Positions 18,880-26,329 of a stretch of DNA of 64,000 nt are shown in pieces; the stretch's first letter is position 1, and each line of letters begins with the position of its first letter. This stretch comes from Romboutsia sp. CE17 (GTDB taxonomy: Bacteria; Bacillota; Clostridia; Peptostreptococcales; Peptostreptococcaceae): the NCBI RefSeq assembly GCF_012317385.1, contig NZ_CP051144.1:124001-188000 (forward strand), in the 5' to 3' direction. The position numbers were made by a program, and so were the translations under genes. Below the pieces are notes generated by a model that did no database searches, had not been told where the DNA came from, and was given only the letters and a program-made list of their open reading frames with translations.

Positions 18880-18894
18880 TGATAATAGTTATTA
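18880..18894. promoter_or_regulatory. Candidate PerR box upstream of perR
   Basis: The 15-mer TGATAATAGTTATTA forms a 7-1-7 inverted repeat with 5 of 7 pairs and fits the Fur/PerR box pattern. It is 19 bases upstream of the perR ATG. Confidence 0.55.
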
Positions 18895-19097
18895 TTACCC
18901 AAAGCTAGTATAAAAAAACTAATTATATACTTTATTTGTATTACTGTATCTGTTGCAATTATACCTGGCAATACTGCATTACATCAAATATTATATCTAG
19001 TTAATACTATCGAAATAATTTATATTATCTATTTTGTTTGTTATCTATTTTTATTAGAAATATATCTTAATTAAAATAAATAAAATTTTAAAAAAAA

Positions 19098-19158
19098 ATG
19101 TTTAAGGCAGGTATATATGGGAATAAATTTATCTAAATAAAAATAGTAATCATTACTA
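19098..19158 (+). promoter_or_regulatory. PerR-controlled promoter, copy 1 (flavoprotein gene)
   Basis: This contains the perfect 7-1-7 palindrome TAGTAATCATTACTA at 19144-19158. The preceding 45 bases (ATGTTTAAGGCAGG... and GGGAATAAAT) are nearly the same as those in front of ahpC at 20932-20995. The palindrome fits the PerR box consensus; repression by PerR is inferred. Confidence 0.75.
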
Positions 19159-19235
19159 CTTTCAGATTGAGGCTAAAATAGTAATGAATTTATAAGGAAA
19201 AGTAATTCAAATTTTATAGATTAGGAGAAAAGTAA

Positions 19236-20906
19236 ATGATATATGATTTAATAATAATTGGTGGAGGACCTGCTGGAATATCTGCTGGTATTTATGCAGG
19301 AAGAGCGAAGTTAAAAACTTTGATTATTGAAAAAGAAAATGTAGGTGGACAGATTAGAACTACACACGAAATGGTAAATTATCCAGGGATTTTACAAACT
19401 ACAGGTTCAGACTATATGAATACTCTAAGAGAGCAAGCTTTAGCGTTTAATGTTAAATTTAAGGAAGATGAAGTATTAGATTTAAATTTAGAAGATGATA
19501 TAAAAATTATTAAAACTAAAAAAGAAGAAATACAAGGAAGATCAGTAATATTTGCTACAGGAGCATCACCTAGAAAACTAGGATTTAAAGGTGAAAGTGA
19601 GTTTACTGGAAGAGGAGTTGCATATTGTGCAACTTGTGATGGTGAATTTTTCAAAGGTTTAGATGTTTTTGTAATAGGTGGTGGATATGCAGCTGCTGAA
19701 GAAGCTATATTCTTAACTAAATTTGCTAGAAAAGTAAGATTAGTAGTAAGAAAAGAAGAGTTATCTTGTGCAAAAACTATATCTGATAAGGTTAAAGCTA
19801 ATCCAAAGATAGAAATATTATTTAATACTGAGTTAGAAGAAGTTGGAGGAGAAGATGTTTTAACTTTTGCTAAATTTAAAAATAATAAAACTAATGAAAA
19901 ATTTGAATATAATGCAAGTGAAGAAGATGGTACATTTGGAGTATTTGTATTCATAGGATATAAGCCTCAGACAGAACTTTTTAAAGGTAAAGTTAAGTTA
20001 GATGAACAAGGATATGTAATAACTAATGAAAATATGGAAACTAACATATCAGGTGTATATGCAGCAGGAGATTTACGACCAAAATCATTAAGACAGGTAG
20101 TTACAGCTGTGGCAGATGGAGCAATTGCAGCTACTAATGCAGAAAAGTATGTAAATGAGCAAAAATATAGACTTGGTATAGAAGATGAAGAAGTTGTTGA
20201 AGAGATAAAAGAAGAAGTTAAAGAAGAAAAGAAAAGTATAGAAACAAATATAAGTGAAGGTAACCAAAAAAGTAAGTTATTAAATGATGCTTTAAGAGGT
20301 CAAATTAAATCAATATTAGCTCTTATGGAAAATGAAGTTACTCTAGTATCAATAGTTGATGAATCTAATGATAAATCAATAGAATTTAGAGATTTAATAT
20401 TAGATATGGCTTCTTTAGGTGAAAAATTAAATGTTGAGATTTATAAAAAATCAGAAAATCTTGAAATAGAAGAAATGATAAATGCAGATAAGTTACCAGT
20501 AGTAGCTTTATTAAATAAAGATAAAAAGTATAGTGGAGTTAAGTTCCATGGTGTTCCAGGAGGACATGAATTAAATTCATTTATATTATCTATATACAAC
20601 TTAGCAGGTCCAGGTCAAGCTATAGACGAAACTTTATTAAATGAAATTAAAGCATTTGATAAAAAGACTAACTTAAAAGTTATAGTATCTCTATCTTGTA
20701 CTTTATGCCCTGATGTAGTAGTAGCATCACAAAGACTTGCTATGGAAAATGAGAATATAGAAACAGAAATGATAGATTTATCATTGTTTGAAGATATTAA
20801 GAAAAAATATAAGATAATGAGTGTTCCTGCAATAATTGTAAATGATGAGAAAGTCCATTTTGGAGCTAAAAAAATAAATGAAATATTAGAGTTAATAAGC
20901 AAATAA
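19236..20906 (+). CDS. Thioredoxin reductase fused to a C-terminal AhpF-type redox domain
   Basis: Residues 1 to about 310 are a thioredoxin-reductase-like flavoprotein: FAD motif GGGPAGISAGIYAGRA, active disulfide CATC (131, 134), NAD(P)H motif GGGYAAAEEA, and second FAD motif GVYAAGDLR. A charged, Glu/Lys-rich linker (about 310-345) leads to a domain with CTLCPDVV (Cys 488, 491), the signature of the tandem-thioredoxin-fold domain that is N-terminal in classical AhpF. Here it is C-terminal, a permuted order. The protein (556 residues) probably passes electrons to AhpC, encoded 133 bases downstream. A near-copy of its PerR promoter drives ahpC. Confidence 0.88.
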   Translation: MIYDLIIIGGGPAGISAGIYAGRAKLKTLIIEKENVGGQIRTTHEMVNYPGILQTTGSDYMNTLREQALAFNVKFKEDEVLDLNLEDDIKIIKTKKEEIQGRSVIFATGASPRKLGFKGESEFTGRGVAYCATCDGEFFKGLDVFVIGGGYAAAEEAIFLTKFARKVRLVVRKEELSCAKTISDKVKANPKIEILFNTELEEVGGEDVLTFAKFKNNKTNEKFEYNASEEDGTFGVFVFIGYKPQTELFKGKVKLDEQGYVITNENMETNISGVYAAGDLRPKSLRQVVTAVADGAIAATNAEKYVNEQKYRLGIEDEEVVEEIKEEVKEEKKSIETNISEGNQKSKLLNDALRGQIKSILALMENEVTLVSIVDESNDKSIEFRDLILDMASLGEKLNVEIYKKSENLEIEEMINADKLPVVALLNKDKKYSGVKFHGVPGGHELNSFILSIYNLAGPGQAIDETLLNEIKAFDKKTNLKVIVSLSCTLCPDVVVASQRLAMENENIETEMIDLSLFEDIKKKYKIMSVPAIIVNDEKVHFGAKKINEILELISK

Positions 20907-20931
20907 ATTAATTTTAAAAAAATAAAAAAAT

Positions 20932-20995
20932 ATGTTTAAAGTAGATTTACTAGGGAATAAATATTATTACGATATGAAAATAGTAATCATTACTA
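20932..20995 (+). promoter_or_regulatory. PerR-controlled promoter, copy 2 (ahpC)
   Basis: This holds the identical 15-bp box TAGTAATCATTACTA (20981-20995) and the same upstream sequence as copy 1, with small substitutions and indels. ahpC therefore has its own PerR-controlled promoter even though it follows the flavoprotein gene. Confidence 0.75.
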
Positions 20996-21038
20996 AATTT
21001 AAATAAATAAAAATATAAAAATAAAAGGAGAAGATATT

Positions 21039-21602
21039 ATGTCATTAATAAACAAAAAAGTATCAGATTTTAAAGTTCAAGCATATCAAAATGGAGATTT
21101 TAAAGAAGTAACATTAGAAGATTTAAAAGGGCATTGGTCAGTAGTTGTATTCTATCCAGCAGACTTTACATTTGTTTGCCCAACTGAATTAGGGGAACTA
21201 GCAGATAATTATGAAAAGTTCCAAGAAATAGGATGCGAAGTTTACTCAGTATCAACAGATAGCCACTTTGTACATAAGGCTTGGGCAGATGCATCTGAAA
21301 CAATAGGAAAAATAAAATACCCAATGTTAGCAGACCCAACTGGAAAATTAACTAGAGATTTTGATGTTATGATAGAAGAAGATGGAATGGCTTTAAGAGG
21401 AACATTCGTAATAAACCCAGAAGGTGAAATAAAAGCTTACGAAGTACATGATAATGGAATAGGAAGAAATGCAGAAGAATTATTAAGAAAAGTTCAAGCT
21501 GCACAATTCGTAGCAGAACACGGAGATCAAGTTTGCCCAGCTAAGTGGACTCCAGGAGCTGAAACATTAGTACCAAGCTTAGATTTAGTAGGAAAATTAT
21601 AA
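21039..21602 (+). CDS. ahpC: AhpC, alkyl hydroperoxide peroxidase
   Basis: This is a typical 2-Cys peroxiredoxin of 187 residues that reduces H2O2 and organic peroxides. The peroxidatic Cys47 lies in FTFVCPTELGEL and the resolving Cys166 in DQVCPAKW. Its codon use is notably more regular than its neighbours (AAGGAG ribosome-binding site, few rare codons), consistent with high expression. It pairs with the upstream AhpF-like reductase; both have PerR boxes. Confidence 0.96.
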   Translation: MSLINKKVSDFKVQAYQNGDFKEVTLEDLKGHWSVVVFYPADFTFVCPTELGELADNYEKFQEIGCEVYSVSTDSHFVHKAWADASETIGKIKYPMLADPTGKLTRDFDVMIEEDGMALRGTFVINPEGEIKAYEVHDNGIGRNAEELLRKVQAAQFVAEHGDQVCPAKWTPGAETLVPSLDLVGKL

Positions 21603-21623
21603 GAATTAAATAATGTATATAAA

Positions 21624-21655
21624 GATACTATGGATTAACATAGTATCTTTTTTTA
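21624..21655 (+). terminator. Terminator of ahpC
   Basis: Stem GATACTATG/CATAGTATC (21624-21632, 21639-21647) followed by T's. Confidence 0.85.
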
Positions 21656-21758
21656 TTTTATTAGAACTAGCATTATTATATATCTAATTTAATAGTAAAT
21701 TCTATAAAGTATAATGATGAAAAAAATATACTTAAAATAATTGTTAAATAATCATATA

Positions 21759-21796
21759 AAAAAGATATTGGCTAATTAGTCAATATCTTTTTTTTG
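21759..21796. terminator. Second terminator in the ahpC-to-cyclase gap
   Basis: Stem AAAGATATTG/CAATATCTTT (21761-21770, 21781-21790) with A-run before and T-run after. The 300-base gap otherwise contains only AT-rich sequence and a plausible TATAAT box near 21945. Confidence 0.75.
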
Positions 21797-21987
21797 TAAT
21801 CTAAGGTAATTAAATGATAGTTTTAATTTTAGTTAGATGTATTATTTTTTTAAGCAAAATTTAAAAATTTTTAATATTATAATTTTTTTAGGGGTAAATA
21901 AACAAATATTGTAAATTCAAATGTAAAAAGATGTAAAAGTATGTTATAATTGCGAAGAAAAAATAAATTATATTTTTATTAGATTAA

Positions 21988-22109
21988 GATACTATTTTTT
22001 AATATTAATCTAATAAGGGGTGATTATGTTTTTTTATATTAATTTAAAAATAAATGACTATGTTTTTAATATTAATTTAAAGAGGGGTGATTATATTTTT
22101 GAACATAAT
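21988..22109 (+). repeat. Four imperfect ~34-bp tandem repeats across a translation start
   Basis: Units begin at about 21988, 22022, 22056 and 22089 (periods 34, 34, 33). The shared core is GATTATGTTTTT followed by AATATTAATTTAAA; two of the junctions carry an AGGGGTGATTAT ribosome-binding-like segment. The array covers the leader and first codons of the diguanylate cyclase gene, so copy-number change would alter its start. Confidence 0.65.
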
Positions 22110-24245
22110 ATGATCAAAAAAATTAAGAGATTTAATAAAAACATTTTTATTTTTTTTATTATTACTATATGTCTTATTACTCAGGCAAAATTTGCAAGAG
22201 CTGAAGAAGATAATGTAATTAAAGTTGGATATCCAACTGTAAAAGGATTCACAGAACTTAAAAATGGTATTTATAGTGGCTATGCATATGAATATCTAAG
22301 TGAAATTGCAAAATATACAGGCTGGGAGTATGAATTCGTTGAAATGAGCTTAATGGATTCATTAAATGCATTAAAAAATGGTGAAATAGACATTGTAGCA
22401 GGGATGTATAAGAATGATGCATCTATGAAAATTTATGATTTTCCTGATTACGATATGGGGTCTACATATGCAACTTTATCAACTTTAAGAGATAATAAAA
22501 ATATTAGTAAATCAGATTATAAAACATTAGATGGAATTAAGGTAGGATACTATGAAAGATCTAAAGTAACTCTAGAAAAATTCACTGAATTCTGCAAAAA
22601 ACATGATATTAATAATGTTGAGTTAATTCCTTATTCTTCTGAAGAAGTAGTGTCATTAACTGAAAAGTTAAAATCTAAAGAGATAGATGCAATTCTTACT
22701 GGAGATTTACTAATAGAAAGTGAAGAAAAAGTTGTTGCTAAATTTGGAACAAAAGAGTATTATTTTGCAACAACAAAAGGAAATAAAAAAGTAATTGAAG
22801 AGCTAAATAGAGCTATTTATAATATTGAAGAAAATAATTATTACTTTGAGCAACAACTTTATAATAAGTATTTTCAAAGTAATAATGATTATTCTCTTAT
22901 CTTAAGCAATGAAGAAGATGAATACATTAAAAATGTAAAAGAATTAAAAGCTGTTTATATTGAAAATTTTAAACCTCTTCAATATTATGATAATGATACT
23001 AAAAAAGTAGAGGGTATATTTGTTGATTTTGTCAATTTAATATTTGAAAAATTAGATATTAATCTTGATTTGATCAAGGTAAAAACTTATGAAGAAGCAT
23101 ATAAAATGATACAGGAGAAAAAAGCTGATTTGATAGTTGGAGTTCCTGGAGAATATTCAAGTGCAGATAAAAATGGAATAAAATTAACAGCATCATACCT
23201 AAATCTAGAAATGGTATCAGTAGTTCGAAAAGATCATAAAAATCAAGCAAATAGTAAAAAAGTTGCATTAGCACAAGGTCATGGCTATGTTGAACCAGAT
23301 TCTAATTATGAATTTTATACTTATGATACAGTTGAAGAATGTATAGAAGCAGTTAATAAAGGAGAAGTAGACCTAATTTATGGAAATAAAGAGACTATAT
23401 CTCATTATACTGCTATAGGATACTATCCAGATTTAAGGGTTATTTCTGAAATGGAAACAGTAGGAGTATCAGTAGGACTTCCAAAACAAACTAATAAAAA
23501 CTTTTTAAGTGCTATTAATAAGTCAATAAATAGTATATCTAAGGATGAATCTCAAAATATTATTTATGAAAATACAATGCGTATTAGTCATAAAATTACG
23601 CTAAAACAATTTTTCTTTGAAAACTTAACTCTATGTATTGGAATAATTGCAATAGTTTTAGGTATTATTTCTATAATGATATTTATAATTGTGAAAATGA
23701 AATTTAACAGAATAAACGAATCAAAAGAAATATTGTTTAGAAAAACGCAAATAGATTCCCTAACTAGTATTTATAATCGTAGCGCATGTGAGAGGTTGAT
23801 TACAGAATATTTAACTACCAAAGAACCATCATTATATGGTAGTTTTATTATTATAGATATAGATAATTTTAAGGGAGTTAATGATTATTTAGGACACAAA
23901 ATTGGAGACAAAGTTTTAATAGAATTTGCAGGATTATTAAAAGAATTTTTCTCTCATCAAGATATTATTTCTCGATTAGGTGGAGATGAATTCATTGTAT
24001 TTATGAAAGATATTCATGAAGACAACCTTCAAAAGGTCAATGAAAAATTACAAGAATTGTGTATGTTAATGAATAAAGAAGTAAAGTACAATAACTCTAG
24101 TCAAATAATATCTCTTAGTGTAGGTGCAATTACTATTAAAGAGAATCTTAATTTTGAAGAATTATATCAAATGGCAGATGAAATGCTTTATGAAGTTAAG
24201 CGTAATGGAAAGAATGGATTTAAGGTAAAAAAATATAATTGTTAA
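22110..24245 (+). CDS. Diguanylate cyclase with two solute-binding sensor domains
   Basis: It makes the second messenger c-di-GMP. After a signal peptide/anchor (MIKKIKRF then IFIFFIITICLIT) come two SBP_bac_3-type periplasmic binding domains (about 35-260 and 270-490), a membrane helix (about 510-535) and a GGDEF domain with intact RLGGDEF (about 622-628). The position of the allosteric I-site (RxxD) reads SHQD, so product inhibition is probably lost. The start is uncertain: ATG 22110 gives a sensible signal peptide, but ATG 22026 has the better-placed AGGGG site and would add 28 residues encoded by tandem repeats. Confidence 0.85.
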   Translation: MIKKIKRFNKNIFIFFIITICLITQAKFARAEEDNVIKVGYPTVKGFTELKNGIYSGYAYEYLSEIAKYTGWEYEFVEMSLMDSLNALKNGEIDIVAGMYKNDASMKIYDFPDYDMGSTYATLSTLRDNKNISKSDYKTLDGIKVGYYERSKVTLEKFTEFCKKHDINNVELIPYSSEEVVSLTEKLKSKEIDAILTGDLLIESEEKVVAKFGTKEYYFATTKGNKKVIEELNRAIYNIEENNYYFEQQLYNKYFQSNNDYSLILSNEEDEYIKNVKELKAVYIENFKPLQYYDNDTKKVEGIFVDFVNLIFEKLDINLDLIKVKTYEEAYKMIQEKKADLIVGVPGEYSSADKNGIKLTASYLNLEMVSVVRKDHKNQANSKKVALAQGHGYVEPDSNYEFYTYDTVEECIEAVNKGEVDLIYGNKETISHYTAIGYYPDLRVISEMETVGVSVGLPKQTNKNFLSAINKSINSISKDESQNIIYENTMRISHKITLKQFFFENLTLCIGIIAIVLGIISIMIFIIVKMKFNRINESKEILFRKTQIDSLTSIYNRSACERLITEYLTTKEPSLYGSFIIIDIDNFKGVNDYLGHKIGDKVLIEFAGLLKEFFSHQDIISRLGGDEFIVFMKDIHEDNLQKVNEKLQELCMLMNKEVKYNNSSQIISLSVGAITIKENLNFEELYQMADEMLYEVKRNGKNGFKVKKYNC

Positions 24246-24256
24246 ATTAATTTTAT

Positions 24257-24290
24257 TCTCTTCATAATTATATAAGCAACTATGAAGAGA
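24257..24290 (+). terminator. Stem-loop between cyclase and phosphodiesterase genes
   Basis: Perfect 10-bp stem TCTCTTCATA/TATGAAGAGA (24257-24266, 24281-24290) without a proper T-run. It may reduce read-through or stabilise the upstream message. Confidence 0.45.
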
Positions 24291-24342
24291 GTAAAATTTA
24301 AATAATTCCACTAAATGAAAAAAAATATATATATATATAGAG

Positions 24343-25956
24343 GTGATTTATATTAAATTTAAACATTTTATATTCATAATACTATTTATAAATATTTTCT
24401 CAATAAATGTATACTCAGAAAATAAAGATACTGAAGATATAGTCAAAATCGGAGTATATGAGTATGAGCCATATATAGTTGTGGACTCTAATGGTAATAT
24501 TAGCGGATATGCTTATGATCTTGTTGCATTATTAAATGAAAAAATTAATCTTAAATATGAATATGAATATGTTGTATGTAGCCTTTCTGAAGGATATGAA
24601 AAGTTAAAAAATGGAGATATAGATATTATGTTAGGTGTTCCTATAACGGAATCAACAACAAAAAATTTTATATTTAATAATAATGCTATTTTTGATGAAA
24701 AATTTGGTCTTTATACTAAAAAATCTATTACCTTAGATTCATTAAAAAAGTTTAGTATAGTAAGACTTGGATTAGTTGAAGGTGATTACAATGCAAATTG
24801 GATATTTAACTTTTTTGATGCTAATAATATTAATATAGATATTACATATGCCAAAACCTATAAAGAGTTAGAACAATTAATGGAAGAAGATAAAATTGAC
24901 TTAATGGTTGATAGTGCGGACAAGGAAAGTAAGTATAAATTGTTTTATAGATTTTTAGGAAACAACGTTTATGTAGCAGGTAATAAGAATAGTAGAGATA
25001 TTTTAGAGCAGATAGATAAAGCTATTGAAGATTTTAGATTAGAAGAAGAAAGTCCAATTACTGAACTTTATAATGAGTATTTTAATAATAGAGAGAAAAA
25101 ATCAGTATATAGTGAATTTGTGATTTCAATAATATCAATTTCAATATCTTTAGTACTGACTCTAACTTTATTAATTCCACGAATTAAAAAGATCACTATA
25201 AGAAATAAAATTAAAGCTAGAATAGCTAATAATAGATACTTACTGCAATATCAGCCTATTTATAATCCTAGAGAAAAAAGTATAGTTGGTTTTGAAGGTT
25301 TATTAAGGATGGTAGATGAAAATAACAAACTTGTACCACCGTATAAATTTATACCAGAAATTGAAAAAAATAATATGTTATATGATATTTCTCTTTGGAT
25401 ACTTGAAAAAGCTATTTATGATTATTATAAAATTAAAGAATATAAATCTATGTATGAAAAAGATTTTTACATTTCAATTAATATATCCTTAAATGAAGTA
25501 GAAAATGATGATTTTGTTAAAAAATATATTAAAATATTATCTAAGTCAAACTTAGGCCCTAATAAAATTTGCTTAGAAATAATTGAAAGAGTAAAAATGC
25601 ATGATTTAAATAAAATAACTAAAAATATAAGTCTTTTAAAAGAGGCAGGATTTAAAATTGCAATAGATGACTTTGGTGTAGAGTATTCAAATTTAGATGT
25701 ACTTCAAAAACTAGATGTTGACACTATCAAGGTAGATAAAAACTTCGTTGATGGAATTGGAAAAGACACGATAAAAAGTGAGACTATATTGTTTATATCT
25801 AGAATAGCACGTGCTAAAAATAAGGCTGTTGTACTAGAAGGTGTTGAATATGTAGAACAACATACTGAAATTAAAAAAATAAAAAATGAGTATTTATATG
25901 TACAAGGATATTATTATAACAAACCAATGCATATAGAAAGCATTGCAAATTTATAA
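24343..25956 (+). CDS. c-di-GMP phosphodiesterase with solute-binding sensor domain
   Basis: This 537-residue protein has a signal anchor (residues 5-22), one SBP_bac_3-like sensor domain (about 33-250), a membrane helix (about 265-285) and a C-terminal EAL domain. Catalytic motifs appear kept: EGLLR (variant of EAL), NISLNEVE, CLEIIER, IAIDDFG, IKVDKNFV and LEGVE. It should hydrolyse c-di-GMP, opposing the cyclase encoded directly upstream. The start is unclear: GTG 24343 overlaps the AGAGGTG site, and the base triplet best spaced from that site is ATT at 24352. Confidence 0.85.
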   Translation: MIYIKFKHFIFIILFINIFSINVYSENKDTEDIVKIGVYEYEPYIVVDSNGNISGYAYDLVALLNEKINLKYEYEYVVCSLSEGYEKLKNGDIDIMLGVPITESTTKNFIFNNNAIFDEKFGLYTKKSITLDSLKKFSIVRLGLVEGDYNANWIFNFFDANNINIDITYAKTYKELEQLMEEDKIDLMVDSADKESKYKLFYRFLGNNVYVAGNKNSRDILEQIDKAIEDFRLEEESPITELYNEYFNNREKKSVYSEFVISIISISISLVLTLTLLIPRIKKITIRNKIKARIANNRYLLQYQPIYNPREKSIVGFEGLLRMVDENNKLVPPYKFIPEIEKNNMLYDISLWILEKAIYDYYKIKEYKSMYEKDFYISINISLNEVENDDFVKKYIKILSKSNLGPNKICLEIIERVKMHDLNKITKNISLLKEAGFKIAIDDFGVEYSNLDVLQKLDVDTIKVDKNFVDGIGKDTIKSETILFISRIARAKNKAVVLEGVEYVEQHTEIKKIKNEYLYVQGYYYNKPMHIESIANL

Positions 25957-26057
25957 ATATCCGTATAAATATGGATATAATGGTATCATAGATTAATAAG
26001 AGTTGTAACAATAGTGGGTATAAACCTTTCGAATTGTCTCAATTATTGAAATATACC

Positions 26058-26142
26058 AAAAGATATTAGCTATATAGCTAATATCTTTTTTAGCGTGTAA
26101 ATATAAATTATGATACCATAAAATAACTCAAGCCTTATCAGG
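26058..26142. repeat. Rearranged relic of the response-regulator locus at 31.56 kb
   Basis: The terminator stem AGATATTAGC/GCTAATATCT with T-run (26061-26091) and the 34 bases after it (AGCGTGTAAATATAAATTAT...) are nearly identical to 31562-31628. The next bases, ACTCAAGCCTT-A-TC-A-GG, instead match codons inside the response regulator (31744-31760). The two parts join at the shared octamer TAAAATAA, as expected for a deletion between short repeats in a former second copy. Confidence 0.65.
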
Positions 26143-26170
26143 ATAAGATAAGATATTTTATCTAAACTAA

Positions 26171-26210
26171 AAAATCCTAATTGGACAAATTGTCAGATTA
26201 GAAAATTTAT
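26171..26210. repeat. 40-bp dispersed palindromic repeat, copy 1
   Basis: AAAATCCTAATTGGACA...GATTAGAAAATTTAT; 37 or so of 40 bases match 47009-47048. In this copy the palindrome is imperfect. A small AGATAA/TTATCT inverted repeat precedes both copies. Confidence 0.65.
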
Positions 26211-26227
26211 TAAAATTTTAGATCAAT

Positions 26228-26262
26228 GTCCCTGTCAATTTTTACGACGGGGGTACTTTTTT
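26228..26262 (+). terminator. Terminator-like hairpin before the AraC-GH39 gene
   Basis: CCCTGTC/GACGGGG (26230-26236, 26246-26252, one G-U pair) followed by TACTTTTTT. It lies about 70 bases upstream of the gene and could be an attenuator or a leftover. Confidence 0.5.
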
Positions 26263-26329
26263 ATGGTAAGATTAAAATAAACCAAAAGATAAAGTATAAC
26301 TTTTATAGCATAAAAGAGTGAGGGAAATC

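Noticed and set aside
19412-19954. Minus-strand open frame inside the thioredoxin reductase gene
   Set aside because: A mirror of a well-supported gene; Ser/Thr-rich, no ribosome-binding site, no family resemblance.
21988-22109. CRISPR-like or iteron repeats
   Set aside because: The copies are imperfect, without spacers, and lie over a gene start with no replication gene nearby.
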